Shown here one piece after another: positions 10,873 to 23,955 of a DNA stretch of 64,000 nt (the first letter of the stretch is position 1; each line of letters opens with the position of its first letter). The stretch comes from Wurfbainia villosa (Eukaryota; Streptophyta; Magnoliopsida; Zingiberales; Zingiberaceae). The position numbers and the translations under genes were made by a program. Under the pieces are notes generated by a model. That model ran no database searches. It worked only from the letters and a program-made list of their open reading frames with translations, and was not told where the DNA came from. The stretch covers positions 47,672,335 to 47,736,334 of the forward strand of contig CM046003.1 of assembly GCA_025175895.1 (NCBI GenBank), given 5' to 3'.

Positions 10873-11912
10873 TTTTGAAAAACCTAAGAAACACATAAAT
10901 CAAAATATTAGATTTCAAAAAATTATTGATTCCTCAAACAATAAAATTTTAAAATCAACCAACACCTCAAAACACCGAGAATATTGTATGCCACGATCAT
11001 GTGGACGTATACGAATTCTACATTTGTAAGAGGAGGTTTTACCCATTAATTTTACTATCTTGTCAACCTAACTTTTTGACAAATAAAATTAATAGTTGGT
11101 TCCTCTTCGGCCTTACAAATAAAAGCAGTGACTCCGATGGGGAGGATACTCCTATTTGCATCTAAGTGTTCACCATTACTCGGTACCAAGGCAATTATCT
11201 CAAGTTATATGCCTTCCGATGGGGAAGTACACATGCTCCTAAATAATTTCCTATAACCATATTCGACCCTGTGATCCACAAAACAAACTCATCCGATGGC
11301 GAGGAAGGCACTCAGAGCCGACACGCAAGTTTGTTAGCATCACATGTCAAATCGTAATGGAGGCCGTGGGAATTTAAAAACATATCCCTCTCCCACTTAG
11401 TAATTTAAAATTGAGTAATTTTCCTAGCACATGACATGCATATCAAACAAGAAGCAATAAATATGAAAAAATATTTTCCAACTATTATGACTTTTGTTCT
11501 CCAATATGCCTCTCGTCGTATCGCCATCTCGTCCGCTCCTCCCTACACCATGTACAAGCCATCCGGAGATCCGAGTCGAGAATAATTATTTTAATTTACA
11601 TCCATCGATCATATACTCCACGAAGGAGTGTACATGAAATCTAGATCGAAAGTAAACTAAAATAAAAGAGTGGCTAAACAATGTCGTACTTAATTACAAA
11701 AATTAAATATTAGCATCATCAACCCCGATGATTCAAATAATAATACAATTACACACATCCAATCACATACACACACATATGGCCATAATAGTTGGATCGT
11801 ATGCCTGCAACCAAAAAGTTAGCCTACGCACATCCTACTATCATCCGGCACATACAATATATGATAAGTGCATTCATGTAACCGAATTCTAAACACACAA
11901 AACTGAAAATCG
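10873..11912 (-). other. Element D 5' leader
   Basis: About 1 kb between gag and the primer-binding site with no coding signal on either strand. It contains recurrent GATGGGGA-like words (11148, 11219, 11296) but no clean tandem repeat. It is unusually long for a copia leader. I see nothing else in it. Confidence 0.6.
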
Positions 11913-11926
11913 TGGCTCTGATACTA
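11913..11926 (-). other. Primer-binding site of element D
   Basis: Minus strand TAGTATCAGAGCCA, two bases from the 3' end of the 5' LTR. It matches the 3' end of initiator Met tRNA (usual form TGGTATCAGAGCC) with one mismatch. Confidence 0.85.
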
Positions 11927-11928
11927 CT

Positions 11929-13780
11929 TGAAGGTCAGATCCAAAGCTTCGCTTCCCACCTAGGTCGCTAGTGCATGACGATCCCATCTAGGTCCCCGGA
12001 TTAAAAAATTAATCCTTGACGAAGAGGGATTACCTAAGCAACCAATCCATCGTTGTGCTATTCGAATAGAGTGCTCACTTGAACAAACTTGTTGTTCAAG
12101 TAACCTACCTCTTTTCTTCAATTAACTGCGGAATAGACGATGTACGGATCGCCGGTTTTTGTGTTTGTCTTCGAGGTCCAATTAAATTAGCCACATACAA
12201 TACATACAACTTACATAGAATAAGAAAACATGCATAAACAAGAATTATACCTCTTGTTTACCTCAAGGTCTTCTATTGTATGTCCTTCCTCCTTTTGGAC
12301 GTCGTGTGAGCGACGATCTTTCAAAAGTCGAAGCCTCCTAGATCACGTTCTTCCATTCCTTGCTCGCTTCGAACAAAGGGAAGAATAAAACAAAACTTCT
12401 TCTCCTATCTAGGACCGACCACCAAGCCAAGGAGCTTGATGTTACCGCTGGCCAAGGAGTGGATGAAGGAGCGCCGGCCAACCTTGAAGAAAGGTTGTCG
12501 CCGACCAAAGAGGGAGAGAGAGAGAGAGAGAGAGGAGTTGTCGACCAATCTAGAGAGAGAGTTTGAGGCACTGCCGACCAAGAAGAGCAAATACCTAGGG
12601 TTGCTGCCGCCTAATAGGAAGAAGAAAACCCTAGGGTTGCCGCCCACCTCTTCTCTCAAACTAACTCCAAAAACCCTAACTCTATTTTCATCTCCACGCC
12701 CAAGCCCTTAGCCCTCCTTTTATAGAGTTGACTTAAGCCTCCTTTCAATCTCCACCGTCGGATCTAGAGATTTAATCTCAACCGTCAGATCTAGAGATTT
12801 AATCTCCACCGTCGGATATTGAGATTTAACCTCCACCGTCGGATCTAGAGTTCCATTTTCCACCATCGGATCTAGGCTTCATGAGGGTTTTAATAGGCTA
12901 CAATAGGGACTATGAGGAGGAGTTGGATCTTCGCCACCCAATGGATCTATCCCACATAAAGTCCGATCTATTAATGAAAATCCATTTCACTAGAGGATTA
13001 TCATTGATCTACCTCACCAACCCCCATAAATAAATATGGGCTCCATATATTAATTGTACTAATATCTCCCCATGTTTAAGATCTCGAATGTCCGTCAATT
13101 AATTAATTTACTGACAATTAATTAATCAACATCTTACTTCATGAGTAGTACCACTCAACCTTATCATCATGCCGGACCAAGTCCACCTGCAGGGTTTACA
13201 TGATGAACCTTATGAGCTCCTCAAGGGAACATTATCATCATACTATATAGGACACGGATTCCTCCTATAATCAACGACACACTATATAAATAATATCATT
13301 TCCCAACTTACCGAGTCTATCGATTTACTCTATAAATCTCTCCCATTGGTAAATCAAAGAAATAAATACTAAGTACATGTGCCCGTTATTATATCGAGAT
13401 TAATAGCATGTACATCATAATATCCGAGGTCCGATTCAACTATGTAGTCAGCAATAAATCGAATCACCTCTATGTCGGTCCTGCTCAATACACACAAAGT
13501 GTACTAGTGTAATTCTATAGTCAAGACAAACCAATACCAAATCATACTACAACCATACCAATAGTTTGTCCAAAACCATCTCAGTTGTGAGCCTTTATTT
13601 ATACTCTACAAGGAACTGATAACATGATCTCCCATGTGACACTACACACCATGTTATCTATAATATAATGTATTAGACAATATGCATAACCATAAATATG
13701 CAAACAATGATCATGTAATTCTTATTTCAAAAATAAAGATGTTCATACAAAAGATAGACTTTTCAGTATACATCCCAATA
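11929..13780 (-). repeat. Element D 5' LTR
   Basis: 1852 bp, matches 5070-6914. Plus-strand start TGAAGGTCAG, end CATCCCAATA (terminal CA mutated to TA). It carries the 27-bp tandem repeat (about 12750-12875), a GA microsatellite (12510-12532) and a minus-strand TATA box (near 12718-12726). Followed by target duplication GCAGG. Confidence 0.95.
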
Positions 13781-13785
13781 GCAGG

Positions 13786-15956
13786 ATGACTGATGACCCG
13801 TCTCAACCATAAAGAAGACCCAGTCGACAACATGCATGCAATGTAATGAAGTATAGCTCCACATTTGTATCCCTACAACACTCCCCTATCCCATGGGGAG
13901 TCCTGGTCAACCAAAATTCAACTATGCAAGGACTACTAATTCACAAGACACTCTCTCTACCATACAGAGAGTCATACACAACGGATAGTCAACCACGCTA
14001 AGACCTCCAGTCCATAGCGAGATACTATCGATAATCCATATAACCATACACAGATACACTTTTCATAATGGATATACAATCATGTTAGGACCTCCAGTTC
14101 CTAGCCACATACTAACAACCACACACTTATCTATGCACAGATGACTAGATCCACCTTAGATGCACAACTAATATGTGTACGATACAACAATAAACTTCAT
14201 AATCAAATCCATCACCTAACCCTAGTGATGTGACACAACAATACCAAATCTGAGTTCACAACGGTGACCCTAACCACATGTACTTAACTGAACATCCATC
14301 AGCCAACACGCAATAGAGTTCGTAATTCATATCCGTGATAGATAAACGATGAATTAACGGGAATATATCTCAAAGGTCAAGGCTAAGTACAAGCATGTGA
14401 TTAAATAAGAGTGGATTTAAGATCAAAGGTATCATCATAAGTCCAAATTCATGCACTGGAATCAGTCAAACTACTTGACCAGGGTAGATATTGCCCACCT
14501 GACACGAAGCTCGTAATAGAAATCCTCACGGTCGTGGACCTGCTTTGTATCCCAAACCTGCACATAATAGCAAACTATGATTAAGTACAAGCTCCAGACA
14601 AATATACGAACTAAACACTACTTTGTTTCTATGTTCGCATTCTTTCCTTGTCTACGAGTTAGAAACTCGACTATGTCAATCTGATACACCATAACCCAAC
14701 TCATAATAGATCACCAACATCCCCAAAATCAACCGCAACATAAATGAAAGTCTAAAAAACATCTAAACCAACTTGCATACTCACAGATCTAACCTCACCA
14801 TCCAAATCACCACAGCCAAACAAACCAACAGCAACTTCTCATTCCACACACACCCGGCACAACAACACTTAGAAATAATCCATCCTTACCTCAAGCATGA
14901 TCCACATCTCCACAGATCATTGAATCAATCACAGCAGACCCATCAATGCCTAAACCACAGTCGACATCATTCCAACCCCAGCTTCCACTTCCACAATCCA
15001 TCGCATAGATCACAACCACACCGTCACACCACAAACACATAGCAACTACCATCGAAACAAAAAGGGTAACAAGAGCTTACCGACCAGATCTTCAATCCCA
15101 TCCCAAGCTCCGCGGTGAACAGAGACTCACCACCAACTCACACCATACCCCGACGTTGTTTACCAACACCAATCCATCGACAAAACACATCCGATTCAAT
15201 AGGTATTAACACACTATCGGATCTACAGCAGTTACCAATGAAAAGGAAAGGGACATCGATGCTTACCGAGCTCAACTCTCCACCGACAGCACCCCTGTTC
15301 ACCGACGAAATCTGCTCCAATCACTTCCCAAAACCATGGATCCAAGCTCAAAAAGAAACCCACAGCTAAAATCTCAGCTCACAACTCAAAAGACGATGGA
15401 GATCGTCTCTTACCTAGCTATGACGTCCATGGAACCGATCCGGCTTCCCTCTTCACTGGCAGAGATCAACGACAGCTCACTGCCAAGCAAAATCGAAATT
15501 GCCACTGATCCCTTGCTCCAACAAAAACACACCTAACTCACGCCCCACGGAGTGGCAATCGGCGATCTTCCCTTGACCCGAACCTTCCACTGAGAGGGAG
15601 TGGTTGTCGACAGTAGTTGGCTCGTGGAGGAAGAAGAGCGGAGAAGTCACGAGTCACGCGAGTGAGGAGAGGAAATCACGATCGTGATCTGAGGAAGAAA
15701 CCGCGACGGCGGACCGGTTTGGGTTCGGGTTTGAGCCTTATAAAGTTTGTTCAATTGGATTGAGCCAGCTTTAGGTCATGGTCCAATCTATGTTAAGCCC
15801 AAACTCCCAATTAGGTTTTAATCATCCTCCAAAATAGTCATACGAACCCCTTTTAAATCCGAAATAATTTCTATAAATTCTTGAGAAATTATATAAAATA
15901 ATTTCTTAATTAACAAGAGATATTATTATTTATTTATTTATTTTCGATATCTTACA
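13786..15956 (-). repeat. Element C 3' LTR, segment 2
   Basis: Continuation of C's left LTR after element D, aligned with 20781-22959. It ends GATATCTTACA at 15956, and the complement of a purine tract (GTAAGGGAGAA on the minus strand) follows, identifying this as the 3' LTR. A minus-strand TTTATAAGG box lies near 15738-15748. A short open frame at 14773-15042 is low-complexity and looks like chance. Confidence 0.95.
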
Positions 15957-18900
15957 TTCTCCCTTACTAATAAAAATTTGGTCCCCAAATTTTCAACTTA
16001 TGTACGAGTAGGAGATGTCACAATACCGGTGAAAAGTCACACACCTCAAGTGACCAAATGGGGGGTACTGATAGCCTCTAAAATCTATCACGCATGCCAT
16101 TAACAACCCTTCTAAAGTATGAATAGTACTTTCATATTGACCATTTATCAAAAGGTAAATAATCGTACCAGAGTGAAACTCTAACTCCATGGCTCGTCGG
16201 AGACTTTTCCAGAATTTGTGAGGTGAACCATGAATCTCTAATAGATATGATATACAAGGATACTCCATAAAATATGGAAACCCCCCTGCAACATCATTCC
16301 ATCAAGAGATTCAACAAATTCATCTTACGGATCGGAAGAATATGAGCAGACTTAGCTAATCGATCACCGATTAACCTAAATCGCATCAAATCATTTTCAA
16401 ATTCTAGATAATCTCCCAACCGTCCGTCGTACTAGGCTACCACTTCCATCTCAATACATAACACTACTGGTCACTAATATTCCACCTTTACTTGTTGGCA
16501 CACCCAACAATAAACTACGAAATCAACCATCGTCTAGGCCTTGAAACCTAGTTTCACAAGCTTCTGACCAAGTGATTCCCATCACCTTCTTGGTCCAACA
16601 AGTCAGCGGTATAATATCGCTAGAGCATCACATCTACATCTACGGTAAACACCAAATCAATCTAGGGAAACCACAACTTCCCTTAAGATTATGAATATGT
16701 CCAAAAATATCGTCTAAGAAGGCAACCACATACCGATCCAATCAAGTCCATGAATGACTAAATCATTAATAAGTCCAATGACATTATCAACAACTCATAA
16801 AATTCATACCAAGTATGAAATGTCGTCTTCTACTCACCTGTATTCTGTTTATTCTAAGCTGATGATATCTCAAACATCACTTTGACAATGATAATTGTAT
16901 GACACCAAGCCACTACAATATCAACACACCAATGATAAATCAACCCTAGAGTATACACAGGTATTCTTTAAGCTGATCTAAATAGATAATCTATCCACAA
17001 CGAAGGATATTCATTCTCAACAACTACTGCATACCACCATCGATAATCGATGCATAACCTCCAAGGTTCATCTCTCTTTTAACCAAGAGTTTCGGATCTT
17101 CTCCAGAACGAATACTGGAACAATTAAATATCCCATCCAACACCTCCTATAATCGCAACTTACATTCTTCCAACTCTCATAGTGTTTAGCAACACTAATG
17201 CCAACAAAATTATCTCCTGGTATAAGGTCTTCAATATCAGAACTATTCCCGAAATCACTCCACCCTCCTATGCAGTGGCAAGCCTGGGAGTTCATCCGAA
17301 TCTACATCTGAATACTCTCGTATTATATTCACGTCCGAGAGACCTAATATACCAACATTCTAAAAATTTAACTATCCGTAAGGATATGTCTATAGTAGAG
17401 GTATATCTAGCAAAGGCTAAGGGTATCCCGTGACTTCTTGGTTATTGGTCAACATCTCACCTGACTGTGGAGAAAAATCACCAACCCACAAGACGATGTA
17501 TAGAAACCCTTCTAATCCTATCTAAGAATATTCTAGACCTAGCTACTTGTAACTACTAGTATCTCTCGATATATCCGCAAATAGGGTAACCTAAAGTAAT
17601 ACCCCTCATGACAAATTCTTCGGTCTTCTATACCTCCTCTCGAGTAATCATGTATACTCGTCCAACATCTGTTCTTGACGGCTGAGCTCATGTAGCTGCA
17701 AAAATCTGCCATGGAGGAACTGAAGTCAACTGTTGAACTGAGATACAATACCCAAAATGTCTGCAATGGAGATGATAAACACTGTTGTACTGGTAATGAG
17801 TACACCACCGATTGTGAAGTACTGAATAACTGTCAACGTCATAGCACGCTCCAACTTTGTAAATAGTATAGCTGCGTCTGGAGAGGTAACAGTTATTGCC
17901 TGGATGTACGAGTCTTTTGAGATGTCTTCTGCTGATACTGCTGAGTAACTCGCTTCCCCTGGAGGGAAACATATAGGAACTCCACTATGTCTGAGGTAGT
18001 AGATCACTGTTGGTGTGATAACCCAATCTTCTACAATGATCTCGGCTTCCGAGGTTGTGGATGGTCCTCTTGAAAGCATCATCCATAATCTTCAACTGAG
18101 TCTTCAAAGTACACCTCCTCATATGTACTGGTTGCTTACCATAGCAACAGGTGAACTGATCCAATGGATAATCCGACTTTGTGTCATCGTGATCCACACT
18201 ACATGCACACAATCCCTTCGGAGTCTTTCTTCTGAGTTCGCTGATAAACATGAGAAGATGCTGATGATCTATAGTCGATCTTCTATGGTCGAAAAACTCT
18301 CCAATAATCGCTCGTGGCCCATGACTCCAATCTCGCTCCTTTTGTCCAACATTCGGAGACTTCTGATTCCAATAATTTGACTTGCAATAACTGCTTATCA
18401 AATCTCCAACTCTTAAAACACTTGCTACGGAGTCATTTCTACACACATGACTCAGTCCAACGCCTTCTGGTAGAATCTAATAGAAGATCCAAACATCCTG
18501 ATCAAGATGTCAACCAATAAACCGTGGGTGGCTTAAGACATGTCAATCACATTCTTGAGCTATTAGGTGGTCATAACCCTCGCAAGTCTAACGACTTTAC
18601 ATGGTACTTTCGTTACCAAACGATTACCCTACTCGAAGCTCAAGAATTCTTTGACAATGAGTCAAAGAAAATGACACGGGGAAATACTCTCTGACAACAT
18701 CACTATACTGTGGCCAAGTGATGTGTGATTTCCCAAAAGTTATTTCCTACCTCTTCCACCAAGTATCGGCTTGATCTCGATAATGGTATGTAAATAACTC
18801 CACTTTCTCTATATAACATGAGTTAAGTACTCAAAAGTACCTTCAAAGTTATACAACCTAACACGACCAACTCATGGATCAAAATCCCTATGAAACACCA

Positions 18901-19393
18901 TATACTAATCCTCCACAATCTGCATCGGCAATAGTATACTCGCTTGTCCATTACCCCACAGGTAATGATCTGACTAGCATAGTTAGTAAAAATCCCTAAA
19001 ATTGTAATCTTTGATCTCCACAAGAAATGTGACTACCTGACCCCTGCTATCCGACTCCATATCAGTTGTCTCTCAAAGGTAATTCACCTTTTCGATAGTA
19101 GGTGCAAGACACACAGACTCAACAAGTCGTTCCCGTGGTTAACTCAAACCACGGTTACGCATAGTGACTAACACACTACATGGCATTCCCTGTTATAAAC
19201 AACTAGATGCATAGCCAACAGAAGGAAATGTGATAATAACTAGCATACCTTAAACCTTGTAGCTCGGAGATGTCCGCAACTGCCAAATTCTAGAACTCAC
19301 GAAACCAAAATTCAGTAAAACAAAACTCGATATCCGAATGAAATAAAATCCGAAAATGGACTTCACAACCTAGGGCTCTAATACCAATAAAAT
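15957..19393 (-). pseudogene. Element C internal region: decayed gypsy gag-pol
   Basis: Strongly decayed Ty3/gypsy coding region on the minus strand. Integrase is recognisable at about 16075-16250 (FWKSLRRAMELEF..NGQYESTIHTLEGLLMACVIDFRG, matching the conserved NGQSERT..LEDMLRACV region). Reverse transcriptase is recognisable at about 16970-17100 (WRLCIDYRW followed by a YPSLWIDYL-like word). A degenerate zinc knuckle (CCYGKQPVHMRRC) near 18100-18140 marks the end of gag. The integrase piece runs almost directly into the purine tract, so integrase C terminus and any chromodomain are deleted. No uninterrupted frame remains. Confidence 0.75.
19373..19386 (-). other. Primer-binding site of element C
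   Basis: Minus strand TGGTATTAGAGCCC, seven bases inside the 3' end of the right LTR. Met-initiator-type site with one change (TATTAG for TATCAG). It sets the element's orientation as minus. Confidence 0.8.
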
Positions 19394-22300
19394 TGTCACA
19401 CCCGAGAGTATGCCGAGCAGAAAACTGACAACATCTCCTTTGTACGTGATACAATATCCTGTTGATACAAGGTCTTTCGGCGACAACAATATAACATATA
19501 TATGTATATAACCATAAAACACAGTGGAAATACCCCAACAAATAATAAAGATACAACGACTCAACTATGCACTCTGGAGTGACTTTGACGCAAAAAGAAT
19601 CATAACAAAGACCAAATACATACAACACATCTGTATACCACAAATGCGGAATAATGTAGGATAAAATCTCAAAACCAATAATCCAATAGAATACAACAAA
19701 ACGGAGTAAACATCCAATCATTCGGTGTGAGATGGGATCAGCTGGCGGAGCTCCGAACATCCAAGGAATCTTCTACCTGTGACCTGGGCGACAAGAAACC
19801 CAGGGTCCGTGGTGGTGAGTATAAACTCAGAGGTAATATGTAGAAATACATGAACAACATATAGGGATATATAGATCTACAAGTATACATGTGAAGATCT
19901 ATAGGTATACAGAAGGAGTCCAATAGACATACAATCCTCAATGTAATAACCAGTAACCACCAGTATAGTCATACTCAATGCATATACTAAACTGATCAAC
20001 TAAACATAAAATAATATACTAATGTACCTGACGGTCTGCAACATCGTAAGCTATATCATCCTGAACAGTTATACAATAACATAACCCATATAACATACAA
20101 GGTCAATCCCATATCTGACCAACACTTAGACATATGAACAGTATATAATCATATGTAATAACAACCTGGTCCATACTACACTATGACATGACGGTAATCA
20201 AATGCGTATAACAATCTGGACCAACACATACATCATGCTCAACACACAGCAGTATATAATATGCAAATGACATGTAACATGATGAACAAGCATATGCAGC
20301 AAACATATCTTAATCAAATGCAGCATCTCACAGCCATATGTAAAACATATATCAAATACATGCATACATATATCTCAGTAATGCATATGCAAGGCCATGT
20401 TTGCGGACCCATCCAACCACAACCCCAGTATGGCCTGTGTGGCACAACATGACAACTATCTCGACTTCAACTACCACTACTCTCGAGTGGCCGAGTTGGG
20501 TAGTATGAATGAGTAGCATATAAGCGTAAAGAGTTAACTACTCCACGGGGGTCCTTGCTGCAAGCCGCACCGTCACTACCCATGAGTAGACGAGTACCGC
20601 ACATAGGACAACTGTACATCAAGCAACCACCGTCTATAGGGGGGCGAGTGCGCTAACCACCACTCTGCACAGTGGCCAAGTACGCATCTCCAGCTACCAC
20701 CGTCTATAGTGGTCGAGTGTGGCACATCCAATGCTCTGCACTCAACCCTGCTACCACTACCCCGAGTGGCCGGGGAGGCAGGATGGCTAACGACCCATCT
20801 CAACCACAAGGGAGACCTAGTCGACAGTATGCATGCAATGTAATGATGCATAGCTCCACATACGTATCGCCGCAACACTCCCTATCCCATGGGGAGTCCT
20901 GGTCAACCAAAAGTCAACTATGCAAGGACTACTAATCCACATGACACTATCTCTACCACACAGAGAGTCATACAAAACTGACAGTCAACCACGCTATGAC
21001 CTCTAGTCCGTAGCGAGATACTATTGACAATCCATATAACCATACACAGATACACGATCTATAATGGATATACAATCATGTTAGGACCTCCAGTCCCTAG
21101 CCACATACTGACAACCACACACTTATCTATGCACAAATGACTAGATCCACCATAGATGCACAACTAATATGTGTACGATACAACAATTGACTTCATAATC
21201 TAATCCATCACCTAACCCTAGTGATGTGTCACAGTAATCCCAAATCTGAGTTCACAACGGTGACCCTAACCACATGTACTTAACTGAACATCCATCAGCC
21301 AACACGCAATGGGGTTCGTAATTCATATTCGTGATAGATGAACGATGAATTAATAGTAATATATCTCAAAGGTCAAGGCTAAGTAGAAGCACATGATTAA
21401 ATAAGAGTGGATTTTAGATCAAAGGTATCATCATAAGTCCAAATTCATGCACTGGAATCAGTCAAACTATCTGACCAGGGTAGATATTACCCACCTGACA
21501 CGAAGCTCGTAATAGAAATCCTCATGGCCGTGGACCTGCTTCATATCCCAAACCTACACATAATAGCAAACTATGATTAAGTACAAGCACCAGATAAATA
21601 TACGAACTAAACACTACTTCGTTTCTATGTTCGCATTCTTTCCTTGTCTATAAGTTAGAAACTCGACTATCCCAATCTAATACACCATAACCCAACTCAC
21701 AATAGATCACCAACATCCCCAAAATCAACCACAACATAAATGAAAGTCTAAACAACATCTAAATCAACCTGCATACTCACAGATCTAACCTCACCATCCA
21801 AATCACCACAGCCAAACAAACTAGCTGCAACTTCTCCTTCCACACACAACCGACACAACAACACTTAGAAATAATCCATCCTTACCTCAAGCACGATCCA
21901 CATCTCCACAGATCATTGAATCAATCACAGCAGACCCATCAATGCCTAAACCACAGTCGGCATCATTCCAATCGCAGCTTCCACTTCCACGATCCATCGC
22001 ATAGATCACAACCACACCGGCACACCACAAACACATAACAACTACCATCGAAACTGAAAGGGTAACAAGAGCTTACCGACCAGATCTTCGATCCCAGCCC
22101 AAGCTCCGCGGAGAAAAGAGACTTACCACACAACTCACACCATACCCCGACGTTGTTTACCAACACCAATCCATCGACAAAACTCATCCGATTCCATAGG
22201 TATTGACACACTACCGGATCTACAACAGTTACCAATGAAAAGGAAAGGGACATCGATGCTTACGGAGCTCAACTCTCCACTAGCATCACCCCTTGTTCAC

Positions 22301-22959
22301 TGGCAAAATCTGCTCCAATCACTACACAAAACCATGGATCCAAGCTCAAAAAGAAACCCACAACTAAAATCACAACTCACAACTCAAAGGAGGAAGTATT
22401 TCGTCTCTTATCTAGCTACGACATCCATGGAACCGATCTGGCTTCCCTCGTCACCGACAGAGATCAACGACAACTCACTGCCAAGCAAAATCGAAATTGC
22501 CATTGATCCCCTGCTCCAACGAAAATGCACCTAACTCATGCCCCACGGAGTGGCAACCGACGATCTTCCCTTGACCCGAACCTTCCACCGAGAGGGAGCA
22601 ACCGTCAGTAGTAGCTAGCTCATGGAGGAAAAAGAGTGGAGAAGTCGCAAGTCGCACGAGTGAGGAGAGGAAATCGCGATCGCGATCTGAGGAAGAAACC
22701 GCGACAACGGATCAGGTTTGGGTTCGGGTTTGAGCCTTATAAAGTCTGTTCAATTGGATTGAGCCAACTTTAGGTCAAGGTCCAATCTAAGTTAAGCCCA
22801 AACTCCCAATTAGGTTTTAATCTTCCTTCAAAATAGTCATACGAACCCCTTTTAAATTTAGAAAAATTTTCTATGAATTTCTGAGAAATTATATTAAATA
22901 ATTTCTTAATTAACAAAGGATATTATTAACTATTTATTTATTTATTTCGATATCTTATA
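19394..22959 (-). repeat. Element C 5' LTR
   Basis: 3566 bp, starts TGTCACACCCGAG on the plus strand and ends GATATCTTATA (final CA mutated). It aligns with the interrupted left LTR along its whole length and preserves the empty target of D (GGCAGGATGG near 20774). Minus-strand TTTATAAGG box near 22735-22745. Target duplication AAAAT follows. Confidence 0.95.
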
Positions 22960-22964
22960 AAAAT

Positions 22965-23019
22965 CATCTTCGTTAAAGAGAGGAGGGCGAACGGTGCATA
23001 AACCTTCTAAATGCGACAT
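22965..23019 (-). pseudogene. gag: Element B gag, 5' part
   Basis: First 55 nt of B's gag, starting at the ATG complement 23017-23019. It reads MSHLEGLCTVRPPLFNEDDF, the same N terminus as the SIRE-like gags here (MAHLEGFSTVRPPFYNGDDF in E). The frame continues across the AAAAT duplication into 3678-2668 once element C is ignored, which locates C's insertion precisely. Confidence 0.9.
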
Positions 23020-23029
23020 TTTTATTTTT

Positions 23030-23910
23030 CCAAAATATTCCTAGAGTTATTATAATTAAATAATTCTAAATACAATAATTAATGAAAATTATTCTAGTGT
23101 AGAGAATTAATAAAAATATTATTCCAAGTGTAAGAATTAATAAAGATTTTTTTTATGTAGAAAATTAATAAAAATTTCTAAAATGCAAAAAATTAATAAA
23201 TACTTTCCTAAATACAGAAAATTAATAAATAAATGAAGAAAATTAATAAATAACTTCCTAAATGCAGAAAATTAATAAATACTTTCCTAAATTTAGAAAA
23301 TTAATTTTAATTAATCTAAAATGCAAAAATTATTTTTAATTAATCTAAAATGCAGAAAATTATTTTTAATTAATCTAACATGAGGAAAATTATTTTTAAT
23401 TAATCTAAAATACAGAAAATTATTTTTAATAAATCTAAAATGCAGAAATTTATTTTTAACAAATATAAAATGTAAAAAATTAATTTTAAATTATCTAAAA
23501 TGCAGAAAATGAATTTTAAATTATCTAAAAAGAAAAAAATGAATTTTAAATTATCTAAAATACAAAAAATGAATTTAATTAATCTAATATGTAGAAAATT
23601 ATTTTAATTAATTTAAATATACAGAAAATGATTTTAATTAATTTAAATATGCAAAAAATTATTTTAATTATTTTAAAATGGAGAAAATGATTTTATTTAA
23701 TTTAAATATACAGAAAAAATTTTTAATTAATTTAATATCCAGAAAATGATTTTAATTAATTTAATATGTAGAAAATAATTTTAATTAATTTAAAGCAATA
23801 AAAAGCACTAAAAATTAATCTAAAGCAATAAAAATTAATCTAAAGCAACAAGAATAAATATAAATTAATCTAAAGCAATAAAAATTAATCTAAGTTAATC
23901 TAAAGCTCAC
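23030..23910 (-). repeat. AT-rich tandem array in element B leader
   Basis: About 0.9 kb of degenerate repeats with unit near 30 bp, built on AATCTAAAATGCAGAAAAT and TATTTTTAATT words; unit length drifts and shortens toward 23900 (AAAATTAATCTAAAGC). It fills almost all of the space between the primer-binding site and the gag start. No such array occurs in the leaders of E, F, H or K. Confidence 0.85.
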
Positions 23911-23937
23911 GATGGTGGTTTCAGAGATTCGATGCAC

Positions 23938-23953
23938 CCCCGCTCTGATATCA
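23938..23953 (-). other. Primer-binding site of element B
   Basis: Minus strand TTGATATCAGAGCGGGGG, just inside the 5' LTR end. Initiator-Met-type site with one change in the usual TGGTATCAGAGC. Confidence 0.8.
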
Positions 23954-23955
23954 AT

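Larger units (their letters stand above)
5070..13780 (-). mobile_element. Element D: Tork-like (TNT1-94 type) Ty1/copia element
   Basis: Complete 8.7-kb element inserted in the left LTR of C. LTRs lie at 5070-6914 and 11929-13780, starting TGAAGG and ending CCAACA (CCAATA in the right copy). The perfect target duplication is GCAGG (5065-5069 and 13781-13785). Coding order on the minus strand is gag, zinc knuckle, protease, integrase, reverse transcriptase, RNase H, i.e. copia order. One frame covers nearly all of it, with several stops and one frameshift in integrase, so it cannot work by itself. It is the deepest and therefore youngest insertion of this nest. Confidence 0.95.
3679..22959 (-). 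mobile_element. Element C: Tekay-like Ty3/gypsy element, split by element D
   Basis: Minus-strand element with very long LTRs (about 3.56 kb each): left 3679-5069 plus 13786-15956, right 19394-22959. A perfect 5-bp duplication AAAAT (3674-3678 and 22960-22964) flanks it inside gag of B. The internal part (15957-19393) has an initiator-Met-type primer site, a purine tract, and remnants of gag, reverse transcriptase and integrase. Long LTRs, this primer site and chromovirus-like RT and integrase words point to the Tekay/Del clade. The 3.4-kb internal region is shorter than usual, so pol is partly deleted as well as decayed. Confidence 0.9.

Noticed and set aside
12338..12711. Four overlapping open frames on both strands, with a similar frame at 5501-5710
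   Set aside because: Located in the LTRs of element D over GA-rich repeat sequence; Ser/Leu/Arg/Glu-rich, no domain.
14773..15042. His/Asn/Ser-rich 89-codon frame
   Set aside because: CA-rich stretch of the C LTR read as protein; not matched by an open frame in the other LTR.
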